Positions 1 through 7,434 of a DNA stretch of 13,475 nt are shown here, in pieces. Made by a program: the position numbers and the translations under genes. Each line of letters opens with the position of its first letter. Position 1 is the stretch's first letter. The notes under the pieces were generated by a model that saw nothing but the letters and a program-made list of their open reading frames with translations, was not told where the DNA came from and searched no databases. This stretch comes from Candidatus Falkowiibacteriota bacterium (lineage in GTDB: Bacteria; Patescibacteriota; Patescibacteriia; Patescibacteriales; UBA12075): the NCBI GenBank assembly GCA_003647675.1, contig QMNH01000008.1:1-13475 (forward strand), given 5' to 3'.

Positions 1-1889
1 ACCCAGACGCCGGTAACGATTGAAGGGGTGTAGCCGATAGTCCAGGCATCGCGATAGTCGTTCGTTGTCCCGGTTTTAGCCGCTACCGGGCGGGAACCCA
101 AGGTAAGCCAGTTACTGGCGCCAAAAGCATAGGCTCGGGCTCCGTTGTCCGATAAAATATTATTTATTAGGCGGGCTATTTTCGGGTCAAGCGCCTTTTT
201 TTCCTCTGCCTTGAATTCTTCCAGCAGTTTTCCTTCCTTGTCCTCAATTTTTAGGATAGCTGATATCGGATATAGGATGCCTTCGCGGGCAAAAGCGCCG
301 TAGGCGTTGGTATGCTCCAGTAATTTTACCTCACCGCCGCCCAGCACTAACGACAGGCCGAAGCGATCTCGGTCGTTTAAGGTAGTGTAGCCCAGTGCCC
401 CGGTAACATCCAGGACGCTGTCAACGCCGGCCAGATAAATAGCTTTTACCGCCGGAATATTTAAGGAGCCAGCCAAAGCCTTGCGGACGGTAACCGGCCC
501 GTGTTCCTGGTCGTCGTAATTATGCGGCTCATAAGGTTCGGTTTCGTTGTTGGAAAAATTGGTAACTACGTCATAAAGGATCGTGTCCGGCGTATAGCCT
601 TTCATAAACGCGGTCGCGTACACAACCGGTTTTAAAGATGAACCGGGCTGGCGCTTGCTGGTCGTAATATTAACCTGGCCGTCTATTTCATCGTCAAAAT
701 AATCGCGGGATCCGACCATGGCTAATATTTGTCCGGTTTTCGGGTCAATAGAAACCAGGGCGGCGTTAGTGGCTTCGTAATTTTTTTCATTTTTTTCCGC
801 CTGCTCTCTAATTACTTCTTCGGCAATTTCTTGTTTATATAAATCCAAGGTAGTATATATTTTTAATCCGCCTTGTTCAATCATTTTTTCTCCGTATTTT
901 TCGGATAAAATTTCTTTTACGTACATTACAAAATGAGGCGCTTTTATGTTGGTTTCGGGCGGCTTAAATTCAAACTCGTAAGCCTTGGCAACATCCGCGT
1001 CTTCCTGGGTTATGTAGTCTTGTTCAACCATTAGATCAAGGATGTATTGCTGGCGGCCGATAAGCAAGTCGCGGTTCGGGCCGTAAGGCGAATAACGGCT
1101 GGGCGCTTGGGGTAGGGCGGCTAGCAGGGCCGCTTCGGCCAGGCTGATGTCCTGGATATTTTTTCCAAAATAACGCTCACTAGCTGCTTCTACGCCGTAA
1201 GAAGTAGAACCGTAAGGAATTTCGTTTAAATACATTTCCAGAATTTCGTCTTTAGTGAATTGTTTTTCAATGCGGTATGACAATATCCATTCTTTAAATT
1301 TTCTGACAATTTTTCGTTCCGGCGTTAAGATTGCGTTTTTTACGAATTGCTGGGTAAGGGTCGAGCCGCCTTGGGCGCGGCCGCTTCTGATTGTTTCGAC
1401 AACAACGCCCCTGAATATCGCCCATAAGCTTATGCCTTTGTGTTTATAGAAATTTTTATCTTCCATGGCAATCGTAGCCCATTTTATGTAATCCGGAATT
1501 TCGTTTAGCTTTACTTCAGTTCTTTTAATATCTCCGTGTATTTCGTAAAGCAGTTCTTCGCCGGTGCGGTCGAAAATTTTTGTGCTTTCAACCAGCTGTC
1601 TGTCGGTTAATTTGGAAATATCGGCAATATCCCGAAGTAGCCAGGCGTAAAATATCAGACCAACTAAAATACCAGCTAGTATAATAATACCGGCCGTATA
1701 AGCCAATTTCTTTTTTATTTCCCCGATTTTTTTCTTCTTTTGGCCTTTAAATCTATAATCAGTCTTGCTTTTTTTATTCTTTAAATTAAGCGTACTTTTT
1801 TTCTTATTGTTCCTGGTTACGTAGTATTTTTTCTTGTTATTACGCCAAGACTGATTATTTTTATTTTGTTTTAATTGCGGAATAGGCAT
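1..1889 (-). CDS. Penicillin-binding protein 1A (bifunctional transglycosylase/transpeptidase), 3' end cut by window edge
   Basis: Class A PBP that polymerises lipid II into glycan strands and cross-links the peptides at the outer face of the membrane. I translated it on the minus strand: a basic Lys/Asn-rich cytoplasmic tail (residues 1-60), one membrane anchor (about 61-84), then a GT51 domain with the EDKNFYKHKG motif (catalytic Glu143), GGSTLTQQ and a Y(F)GK block. The transpeptidase domain follows with SSLK (nucleophile Ser417, Lys420), SLN (475-477) and KTG (605-607), so all three penicillin-binding motifs are present. About 629 codons are visible; the window ends some 20 residues after KTG, so the C-terminus lies outside. 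The ATG has no Shine-Dalgarno. It lies 34 bp after the GalT-like gene on the same strand and may be co-transcribed with it. The long basic tail is unusual beside E. coli PBP1A. Family call near certain. Confidence 0.97.
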   Translation of the reverse strand, partial: MPIPQLKQNKNNQSWRNNKKKYYVTRNNKKKSTLNLKNKKSKTDYRFKGQKKKKIGEIKKKLAYTAGIIILAGILVGLIFYAWLLRDIADISKLTDRQLVESTKIFDRTGEELLYEIHGDIKRTEVKLNEIPDYIKWATIAMEDKNFYKHKGISLWAIFRGVVVETIRSGRAQGGSTLTQQFVKNAILTPERKIVRKFKEWILSYRIEKQFTKDEILEMYLNEIPYGSTSYGVEAASERYFGKNIQDISLAEAALLAALPQAPSRYSPYGPNRDLLIGRQQYILDLMVEQDYITQEDADVAKAYEFEFKPPETNIKAPHFVMYVKEILSEKYGEKMIEQGGLKIYTTLDLYKQEIAEEVIREQAEKNEKNYEATNAALVSIDPKTGQILAMVGSRDYFDDEIDGQVNITTSKRQPGSSLKPVVYATAFMKGYTPDTILYDVVTNFSNNETEPYEPHNYDDQEHGPVTVRKALAGSLNIPAVKAIYLAGVDSVLDVTGALGYTTLNDRDRFGLSLVLGGGEVKLLEHTNAYGAFAREGILYPISAILKIEDKEGKLLEEFKAEEKKALDPKIARLINNILSDNGARAYAFGASNWLTLGSRPVAAKTGTTNDYRDAWTIGYTPSIVTGVW

Positions 1890-1892
1890 TTT

Positions 1893-1913
1893 TTAACAAT
1901 TAACATTTAACAA
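1893..1913. repeat. AT-rich intergenic repeat, copy A
   Basis: A 21-bp low-complexity motif in the short gap just before the PBP1A start codon. Its reverse complement matches 11607-11627 (before tRNA-His) at 20 of 21 positions, and a looser relative lies at 2881-2903 (before the GalT-like gene). All three sit directly in front of a gene. The basic pattern is TTGTTAAATGTTAA followed by TTGTTAA or CTGTTAA. Function unknown; in DNA this AT-rich some of the similarity could be chance. Confidence 0.5.
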
Positions 1914-1923
1914 AATGAATTTT

Positions 1924-2874
1924 TTATTCGCGGTAGTATTTCGCGGCTTGTTCGGGTGGGACGGAATTTATTACCAGGCCGGAGCCAAGTTCGATGCCGG
2001 CCCAGACACTGCCGCGGGGCTGGATTTTCATGTAAAAATGCTGGTCGCGCCAGGACACTGCCTGGTGCAGAAAACAGTTAAAAGAAAGGTCTAGGGCTTG
2101 GAGTTTTTCCAAGATTAGTTTGTAAACCCGTGAAAAGGAGCCAAATTCATTATCATTAAACTGGGTAATGTTGTCAAGATGGCGTTTGGGGAATATCCAG
2201 GCCTCGTAATGGTATTCGCTGGCATATGGGGCAAAGGCGGCTATGTATTTGTCTTCATAAATTTTTCTTTCGTTTTTCATTTCTTTTTTTATTATATCGC
2301 AATAAGGGCAGATTTTATGTTTGACTTGATAGGATTGGGCCATGCCCAATTCTTCGTGTACGTCCGGCGGCAGAGTATGGCTGGCAAAAACCTGCGAATG
2401 GGCGTGTACGATTGAGGCCCCGGCTTTTGAGCCTTGGTTTTTAAAGCAGAGGATATAATCAATTTTTTCATTTTTTGATATGGCCTTGGTTCGTTTAGCA
2501 TACATACGTAAGACTTGTTCAATTTCTTGCTTTTCCAAGTTAGCTAATTCTTTGGAATGGCTACGGGACTCAATTATTACTTCTTGCGTGCCATAGGCTT
2601 TTTCGTTATTAAGTGAAACTGCCGGAAAGATATTGTTTATGGCAATTACTTGCCATTTTCCGTCTTCTCTTTTGATTTTGTCTTTTATGTAGTTTTTGTT
2701 CCGGCGGGCGAAGTTTTTAATGTTTTCCGGACAAAGAGGACAGTCTGTAACCCGTTTAATTACGGTTTGTTCTTTGATATCGCGCGGCCGCTTAGCCCGG
2801 CCTGGAGTAATAATAACGTACTTATTTAATAAATAAGCTTTGCGGATTTCGGATTTGCGTGGTGTTGGAGACAT
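1924..2874 (-). CDS. GalT-like nucleotidyltransferase (galactose-1-phosphate uridylyltransferase family, HIT superfamily)
   Basis: Likely transfers a nucleotidyl group between a nucleotide-sugar and a sugar-1-phosphate through a His-nucleotide intermediate. The 316 residues hold the two HIT-like halves of the family. Half one has a CPLC zinc pair (Cys45, Cys48), His106, and GASIVHAHSQ with His157 and His159; by analogy with E. coli GalT (C52, C55, H115, H164, nucleophile H166), His106 and His157 complete the zinc site and His159 is the nucleophile. Half two has another CPYC pair (189-192) and ends with a GalT-like ELGSGLVINSVPPEQAA stretch. Classical GalT carries HPH; the HAH here, followed by SQ, is closer to what I recall of the ADP-glucose phosphorylase branch (HSHSQ). 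The exact substrate is therefore open. Upstream lies a GH130 phosphorylase-like gene and downstream PBP1A, all on one strand. No Shine-Dalgarno. Confidence 0.87.
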   Translation of the reverse strand: MSPTPRKSEIRKAYLLNKYVIITPGRAKRPRDIKEQTVIKRVTDCPLCPENIKNFARRNKNYIKDKIKREDGKWQVIAINNIFPAVSLNNEKAYGTQEVIIESRSHSKELANLEKQEIEQVLRMYAKRTKAISKNEKIDYILCFKNQGSKAGASIVHAHSQVFASHTLPPDVHEELGMAQSYQVKHKICPYCDIIKKEMKNERKIYEDKYIAAFAPYASEYHYEAWIFPKRHLDNITQFNDNEFGSFSRVYKLILEKLQALDLSFNCFLHQAVSWRDQHFYMKIQPRGSVWAGIELGSGLVINSVPPEQAAKYYRE

Positions 2875-2880
2875 ATAAAC

Positions 2881-2903
2881 AACAATTAATAATTAACAAT
2901 TAA
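2881..2903. repeat. AT-rich intergenic repeat, looser copy
   Basis: Runs of AACAATTAA and TTAACAATTAA immediately before the GalT-like start codon. It resembles the motif at 1893-1913 and 11607-11627 but matches less well. It may be only AT-rich low complexity. Confidence 0.3.
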
Positions 2904-2944
2904 GCTACCCGGGGTGGTTAGGTAATTAACGGAATATTAGATAT

Positions 2945-2990
2945 AAGATATTGGATATTTATGTTTCTAGCTTATAATATCCAGTATCTA
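2945..2990. repeat. Imperfect inverted repeat (hairpin) between GH130 and GalT-like genes
   Basis: Two 15-bp arms (2945-2959 and 2976-2990) pair at 13 of 15 positions around a 16-base loop. The hairpin lies about 50 bp past the GH130 stop codon. It lacks the GC-rich stem and T-run of a strong intrinsic terminator, so it may be an intergenic repeat or an mRNA 3'-end stabiliser rather than a terminator. Confidence 0.5.
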
Positions 2991-3041
2991 AAATCATTAT
3001 ACCAAAATTGTTTTTTTATTTAAAGTAGGCGTTTTTAAATT

Positions 3042-4082
3042 TTATTTTGAGTTTAAAATATCATTAATATTTGCTGTGGCCGTGCAGATTACGTCATCAC
3101 CGGCGCCGTAATATATGCGCAAAGTATTATTTTTTAATATCGCGCCGGTACAAAATATTACACTGGGCATAACGTGGCTGTTTTTGGCTTTGGTAATATA
3201 TTTTTGCAGCTCAGCTTCGTCCATTTGTTCCATTTTTTCAAATCCGCCAGGCAAAATATCTACTAGGCCGCTTATTTCGTAAGGTTTTTCCGGTTCAAAA
3301 ATCGCTTTTTTAGATCTGTATAAAATGTTATTTACATTTTTTAAATCCAAAAGCAAACAACCTAGGCGGTAAACTCTTTTTTTATCAATTCCGTGGTATA
3401 AAACTAGCCAGCCTTTCCGGGTTTTTATGGGCGGTGGCCCCATTTCAATATGGACACTGTCAAAAAAATCTGGCCGTGGCTTTAAAAAAGGCTTATAATA
3501 TGGCTGCCAGATTTTTTTATTTAATGAACTGGCCAGCCATAAATTTCTATCGCCGAATATCATCCAATACTTATTATTAATTTTTTCGGAAAAAATTCCG
3601 CCGGCTTTATTCCAGTGTTTTTTGGCTGTTTTATTGTTTTGCGCTTTATCCCAGGACACAATAAAGCTTTGAGCCTTGCGCGCGTCCCAGGAGGGAAAAA
3701 CTTCTCCTTGCCGGGTCCATTTTTTCATGTCCCTTGAAAAAGCCAAGCATAACCGGGCCGTATTTCCGTCATAAGCCGTATAGGACATATAAAAAGTATT
3801 GCCAATTTTTACTATTCTCGGATCTTCTATGCCATTTTTTTCTATTTCCAGTTCAGGTTCTAGCGCCGGATGCTTGTCTTTTATAAAGTTTTCTCCGTCA
3901 TCGGAAACGGCATAGCCGATTTTTGAAACCCAGGCGCCTCCTATAGCACGGTAAAATAGGTGATATTTTTTATTTTCATAAATAGCGGCCGGGTTATAAA
4001 CCATGGTTGTTTCCCAGGGTATTTTTTTATCCGGTTTTAAAATTGGATTAAATTTTGAGCGGGTAAATATGTTATTTGTCAT
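3042..4082 (-). CDS. GH130 family glycoside phosphorylase/hydrolase
   Basis: GH130 enzymes are five-bladed beta-propellers; most characterised members phosphorolyse beta-mannosides to alpha-mannose-1-phosphate, and some are hydrolases. The 346 residues are typical in length and carry family hallmarks: VYNPAAIY...LFYRA (28-46), GIEDPR (84-89, which I take to include the general-acid Asp region), FYMSYTAYDG, HIEMGPPPI, GWLVLYHGID and a C-terminal YYGAGDDVICTATANI strand. There is no signal peptide, so it is probably cytoplasmic. It is first in a minus-strand run with the GalT-like gene and PBP1A. A TATAAT box ends six bases before the ATG, so the transcript probably begins at the start codon. 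Subfamily, and phosphorolysis versus hydrolysis, cannot be read by eye. Confidence 0.9.
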   Translation of the reverse strand: MTNNIFTRSKFNPILKPDKKIPWETTMVYNPAAIYENKKYHLFYRAIGGAWVSKIGYAVSDDGENFIKDKHPALEPELEIEKNGIEDPRIVKIGNTFYMSYTAYDGNTARLCLAFSRDMKKWTRQGEVFPSWDARKAQSFIVSWDKAQNNKTAKKHWNKAGGIFSEKINNKYWMIFGDRNLWLASSLNKKIWQPYYKPFLKPRPDFFDSVHIEMGPPPIKTRKGWLVLYHGIDKKRVYRLGCLLLDLKNVNNILYRSKKAIFEPEKPYEISGLVDILPGGFEKMEQMDEAELQKYITKAKNSHVMPSVIFCTGAILKNNTLRIYYGAGDDVICTATANINDILNSK

Positions 4083-4088
4083 AATTAC

Positions 4089-4117
4089 ATTATACCGTAT
4101 TTTTAACGGAGTATAAA
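4089..4117 (-). promoter_or_regulatory. Promoter of the GH130 gene, predicted leaderless
   Basis: On the minus strand TTTATA (4112-4117) and a perfect TATAAT (4089-4094) are 17 bp apart. Only six bases separate the -10 box from the ATG at 4082, which places the expected transcription start at or within a base of the start codon. A small inverted repeat, CCGT...ACGG, lies in the spacer and could be an operator or chance. Confidence 0.65.
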
Positions 4118-4162
4118 CATGTGGTTTAAAATATTTTTAATTCATATTTAATTAACATACTC

Positions 4163-4191
4163 TTGACTTTTTGGAGTTTTAATAGTAAAGT
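4163..4191 (+). promoter_or_regulatory. Promoter of the two-gene unit 4252-4814
   Basis: TTGACT (4163-4168), a 17-bp spacer, then TAAAGT (4186-4191). It is divergent from the GH130 promoter and about 60 bp before the first small gene. A similar TTGACTTT..GG stretch at 4470 precedes the second gene, but without a clear -10 box. Confidence 0.6.
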
Positions 4192-4251
4192 AGGCAGTTA
4201 CGTAATTTATTAAAAATAATAGAAGTATTTAATAACAGGGAGGGAAAAGCA

Positions 4252-4416
4252 ATGGGCTATAATACTTTTATAAAAATAACTGCTACTACACACTGCATTT
4301 CAATTGGGTTGTCTATAATAGCTATTTACCTTAGTATAAAAGTAATAAGAAGAAGGAGGTATTTGCAGCAGGGAAAGAGTCCAAAAGAAAAAGAAAAAAA
4401 TGAACAGGAAAGATAA
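4252..4416 (+). CDS. Small single-span membrane protein, unknown function (54 aa)
   Basis: I found this by hand translation: ATG at 4252, preceded by GGGAGGG seven bases upstream, ending in TAA at 4414-4416. The protein begins MGYNTFIKITATTHC, has one hydrophobic span (about residues 11-32), then RRRR and a charged Lys/Glu-rich tail (KSPKEKEKNEQER). By the positive-inside rule the C-terminus faces the cytoplasm. I recognise no family. A good promoter lies about 60 bp upstream, and the next gene follows after about 100 bp on the same strand, so the two probably form a unit. The strong Shine-Dalgarno contrasts with its housekeeping neighbours. Being short, it could be a chance frame, but signal, span and charge pattern together argue that it is real. 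Confidence 0.6.
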   Translation: MGYNTFIKITATTHCISIGLSIIAIYLSIKVIRRRRYLQQGKSPKEKEKNEQER

Positions 4417-4520
4417 TTTGTAAATAGGACTGCAATTATCGCAATACTTAACAATAAAACAAGCTGTGTTTGACTTTGGTTTTAATAATTTTAATCAAAT
4501 TATACGGGAGGATGCCGGAC

Positions 4521-4814
4521 ATGAGTAAGGAGTCAAAAAGAAAAAAGCTGAAGAGAAAAAAAAGAACAAAATTAAAAAAAATGATCGTCAAGACTCAAGG
4601 TGATGAGTTTGTTTTAGATGAAAAGGGGGCATCGCAATTTTTTCAGAAATTTATTAGAGATCAAGCCGGGGAAAATACTGACATGTATTTTTTGTTAAAT
4701 GATGCAGCTTTTATGTATTTAATAAGTATAGGCATAAATTTTTTGGATAATCCTGAGGTCGAAAAGAAAGTTGAGCGATTTTTTGTAAAAATATTTCATG
4801 AACAGAGAGTTTAA
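4521..4814 (+). CDS. Unknown small basic-headed protein (97 aa)
   Basis: The frame is open from 4470, and further ATGs occur at 4512 and 4521. GGGAGG at 4506-4511 abuts 4512 but lies nine bases before 4521, so I choose 4521. The protein starts MSKESKRKKLKRKKRTKLKK, a strongly basic head of about 20 residues like a nucleic-acid or membrane-surface binding tail. A mixed, probably helical body follows, with DEKGASQFFQKFIRD, a hydrophobic stretch MYFLLNDAAFMYLISIGINF, and a charged end VEKKVERFFVKIFHEQRV. No known domain is recognised. It is second in a unit with the 54-residue membrane protein, and a bidirectional terminator follows 23 bp after its stop. Function not assigned. Confidence 0.72.
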   Translation: MSKESKRKKLKRKKRTKLKKMIVKTQGDEFVLDEKGASQFFQKFIRDQAGENTDMYFLLNDAAFMYLISIGINFLDNPEVEKKVERFFVKIFHEQRV

Positions 4815-4837
4815 TAATTGTTATTTTTTAAAAAAAC

Positions 4838-4873
4838 AAAAAGGCCGCACAATGAATATGTCGCGGCCTTTTT
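4838..4873. terminator. Bidirectional intrinsic terminator
   Basis: A perfect 11-bp stem, AAAAAGGCCGC (4838-4848) with GCGGCCTTTTT (4863-4873), and a 14-base loop. The GC-rich core is flanked by A-runs and T-runs on both sides. It lies between the convergent 4521 gene and pnp and suits both. Confidence 0.9.
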
Positions 4874-4892
4874 AATTTTGTTTTATTTTAAT

Positions 4893-7172
4893 TTAATAGG
4901 GTTTTCTTGGTCCTCGGCGATCGTTTCTTGGTCCGCCCCGGTTAAAACCGCCGGTTCGGGGACTGCTAAAGCGGCCGCCATTGCGTTCAAATCCGCCTTT
5001 CTCCATTCCTTTTTTGTCTTTCCATAGCTTTTCGTTATCGTCAAGCCCGACCATGGTTAAATTAACCCGGCCCTGGTCGTCAATTTCTTTAATTTTGACT
5101 TTTACTTCGTCGCCAACATCAACGAAATCCGAAGGCTTGCTGATACGGTAAGGCGCTAATTCACTAACATGTACCATGCCGTCGCGTCCCGGAGCCAGCT
5201 CAACAAAAGCGCCGAAATCCAAAATGCGGACAACTTTGCCGTCAAATATTTCTCCGGCTTCAAATTCGCGGGTAAGATCTTTTACCCAGTTGACGGCTTT
5301 TTCCATGCCGGTTTCGTCTACGCTGGTAATAAAGACTGAGCCGTCATCTTCAATATCAATGGCGACGTCGCATTCAGCGATTATAGCGTTGATTATTTTG
5401 CCGCCCGGACCGATAACGTCCCGAATTTTTTCCGTATCAATAATGAAAGTAACAACTCGAGGCGCGAAAGGCGATAGCTCATCTCTCGGTTTATCGATCG
5501 CTTTATTCATTACATTAAGTATTTTCAAGCGTCCATCTAGACCTTGTTTAAGTGCGGTTTTTAGAATGTCCGGAGTTAGACCATCTGTTTTAGTATCTAG
5601 TTGGATAGCGGTAATGCCGTCTTTTGTCCCGGCTACTTTAAAATCCATTCCGCACTTACCGTCTTCAAGGTACTGGATATCGGTAAGAACTTTCCACTTA
5701 CTCATATCATCATTTGAGGCTAGGCCAATAGCTACTCCCGCAACAGGCTTTTTAATCGGTACGCCCGCATCCATTAACGATAAACTAAGTGCACAAGTCG
5801 AACCCATTGAAGATGATCCGTTAGAACCTAGGGTTTCTGATACAACTCGGAGAGCATAAGGAAAATCTTCTTTAGAAGGAATAAGCGGTTCTAAAGCTTT
5901 TTCAGCTAAAGCACCATGGCCAATATCTCTTCTTCCCGGTCCGCGCATAAAACGCGCTTCGCCCACGGAAAAAGGCGGAAAATTATAGTGGTGCATAAAT
6001 CTTTTTTCGCCATTGCCTTCTATGCCTTCCAGGGTTTGTGCCAGTCCCGGAGCTCCCAGAGTAACAATAGACAAAACTTGCGTTTCGCCCCGGGAAAAAA
6101 GTCCGGTTCCATGCAGGCGGGGGAGTGTTTTAACACTAGATGTAAGAGTTCTTATTTCGGTTAGCTTGCGCCCGTCAACTCGGCGCTCATTTTCAATAAT
6201 TTCTTTGGTAACTTCGGCGTCAACCGCCTTGTCAACCGTTTCTTTTATCGCAAATTTGCGATGATCTTTTCCGATATTTTTATCAAACAAATAAGCGTCA
6301 AGCCCGTCCTTTATAGCTCCAACCGCCAGTTTGCGTTCGCCTTTTGTGTAATAAGATTTATCAAAAAGGATTTTATTTACATTATCCGAAAGCCAATCGT
6401 TAGCCAGGGCAACAATTTTTTCTTTTTCTTTGTTGCTTTCCTTCTCTTCTTCGTTAATGAGAATATTTTTTTTACTGCCTTTTTTTATTCCAACTTTTTT
6501 TACCATTTCTTTTATCAGGCTTATTCCGGTTTGCAGCTCTTTCTGGCCTACCAAGAAAGCCTCATGCATGTCGTCTTCTTTTATTTCTTTGCCGCCAGCC
6601 TCAATCATGATAATTTTTTTCTCGGTGCCGGCAACTATCAAGTCTAAATCAGACATTTTCCTTTCTTCGTATGTAGGGTTGAAAATAAATTTATTATCAA
6701 TCCGGCCGACCGGAATGCCCCCGATTGGGCCTCTCCATTCGATACCGGAAAGCGTTAGCGCGGCCGAAGCGGCCACTAGACCAACAATGTCATGGTCATT
6801 TTTTTGGTCAACCGACAGAACGGTTAGAATTACTTGTACGTCTTTACGGGAATTACCGGCAAAAAGCGGACGAATAGTCCGATCAATCATCCGTCCCGTT
6901 AAGATCGCGTCATCTGTCGGACGTCCTTCCCGCTTAATCCAGCGAGAACCTTTTATCATTCCGGCAGCGTAAAATTTTTCTTCAAAGTCAACCATTAAGG
7001 GAAAGTAATCAAGTCCTTCCCTCTCGTTTTTAGATTCCACAGCCGTAGCTAAAACAACCGTGTCTCCGTATTGTACGGTTACAGCGGCATTAGCCTGCTT
7101 GGCAAGCAGGCCGGTTTTCATAGTGAGTTCGCGGCCAAGCCACTCAGTAGAAAATACTTGTTCGTTATTCAT
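4893..7172 (-). CDS. pnp: Polyribonucleotide nucleotidyltransferase (PNPase)
   Basis: Phosphorolytic 3'-5' exoribonuclease of mRNA decay, a homotrimer in known members. Domain order in 759 residues: RNase PH-1 (about 11-145, with GSRWIKREGRP and a TGRMIDRTIRPLF block), a helical linker with a Lys/Glu-rich insert (about 235-260), RNase PH-2 (about 331-560), KH (GPGGK at 588-592) and S1 (about 641-705). The catalytic region aligns with E. coli D486/D492/K494 as Asp504, Asp510 and Lys512. The last 38 residues form an Arg/Gly-rich tail (8 Arg, 10 Gly), a plausible extra RNA-binding element. It is third in the order rpsO-NYN-pnp; rpsO-pnp linkage is widely conserved. The ATG has no Shine-Dalgarno. 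A 264-bp spacer with several repeats separates it from the NYN gene. Confidence 0.98.
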   Translation of the reverse strand: MNNEQVFSTEWLGRELTMKTGLLAKQANAAVTVQYGDTVVLATAVESKNEREGLDYFPLMVDFEEKFYAAGMIKGSRWIKREGRPTDDAILTGRMIDRTIRPLFAGNSRKDVQVILTVLSVDQKNDHDIVGLVAASAALTLSGIEWRGPIGGIPVGRIDNKFIFNPTYEERKMSDLDLIVAGTEKKIIMIEAGGKEIKEDDMHEAFLVGQKELQTGISLIKEMVKKVGIKKGSKKNILINEEEKESNKEKEKIVALANDWLSDNVNKILFDKSYYTKGERKLAVGAIKDGLDAYLFDKNIGKDHRKFAIKETVDKAVDAEVTKEIIENERRVDGRKLTEIRTLTSSVKTLPRLHGTGLFSRGETQVLSIVTLGAPGLAQTLEGIEGNGEKRFMHHYNFPPFSVGEARFMRGPGRRDIGHGALAEKALEPLIPSKEDFPYALRVVSETLGSNGSSSMGSTCALSLSLMDAGVPIKKPVAGVAIGLASNDDMSKWKVLTDIQYLEDGKCGMDFKVAGTKDGITAIQLDTKTDGLTPDILKTALKQGLDGRLKILNVMNKAIDKPRDELSPFAPRVVTFIIDTEKIRDVIGPGGKIINAIIAECDVAIDIEDDGSVFITSVDETGMEKAVNWVKDLTREFEAGEIFDGKVVRILDFGAFVELAPGRDGMVHVSELAPYRISKPSDFVDVGDEVKVKIKEIDDQGRVNLTMVGLDDNEKLWKDKKGMEKGGFERNGGRFSSPRTGGFNRGGPRNDRRGPRKPY

Positions 7173-7210
7173 ATTTTTTTGTAAAAGCTTAAAGTATGTA
7201 AGTTATTGAA

Positions 7211-7226
7211 ATTATCATAAGATAAT
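7211..7226. repeat. Short hairpin in the pnp leader
   Basis: ATTATC (7211-7216), loop ATAA, GATAAT (7221-7226), about 40 bases upstream of the pnp start. In E. coli, pnp is controlled through its 5' leader, but this 6-bp AT-rich stem is too small to claim a similar mechanism. Confidence 0.3.
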
Positions 7227-7228
7227 GA

Positions 7229-7256
7229 CTTTTAACTTTCTACTTTTAACTTTCTA
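7229..7256. repeat. Tandem duplication of a 14-bp unit in the pnp leader
   Basis: CTTTTAACTTTCTA occurs twice without a gap (7229-7242 and 7243-7256), followed by a partial third start. It lies between the small pnp-leader hairpin and the structured segment at 7267-7326. Confidence 0.7.
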
Positions 7257-7266
7257 CTATTACCGC

Positions 7267-7326
7267 TTGGCCGCCAGATTACAGAACTATGAGTATTCCC
7301 CACAGCGCTATTTATCCAACGGCCAA
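7267..7326. other. GC-richer segment bounded by 7-bp inverted repeats, possible structured leader RNA
   Basis: TTGGCCG (7267-7273) is complementary to CGGCCAA (7320-7326). The 46 bases between are visibly less AT-rich than the rest of the spacer (for example CCCCACAGCGC). It lies in the untranslated part of the rpsO-NYN-pnp unit. No known RNA family is recognised. Confidence 0.35.
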
Positions 7327-7339
7327 ATTTAATTATAAG

Positions 7340-7434
7340 TTACAAATTACAAATTAAATACGAATTTACGGGTATATTATAAAAAGTCTGTGTATATTGA
7401 ATTCGTAAATTTGTAATTGATTTGTAATTTGTAG
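7340..7434. repeat. Long imperfect inverted repeat directly after the NYN gene
   Basis: 31-base arms (7340-7370 and 7404-7434) pair at 27 of 31 positions around a 33-base loop, ending three bases from the NYN stop codon. Each arm is built from TTACAAATTACAAATT-type units. In RNA this would be a long AT-rich hairpin between the NYN and pnp cistrons, possibly a processing or stability element. It lacks a GC-rich core with a T-run, so it is not a standard terminator. Confidence 0.7.

Noticed and set aside
4470..4520. Upstream start at 4470 or 4512 for the 97-residue protein
   Set aside because: The GGGAGG site at 4506-4511 is correctly spaced only for the ATG at 4521, and it would lie inside the coding region if 4470 were used.
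4252..4814. Assigning the two small genes as a toxin-antitoxin system
   Set aside because: Neither protein shows a toxin fold or DNA-binding antitoxin motif, and the 100-bp gap between them is untypical of such pairs; left as unknown.
5176..6972. Several plus-strand frames of 80-227 codons inside pnp
   Set aside because: They lie antisense to a clearly conserved PNPase; their length follows from its codon bias, and none has recognisable motifs or start signals.
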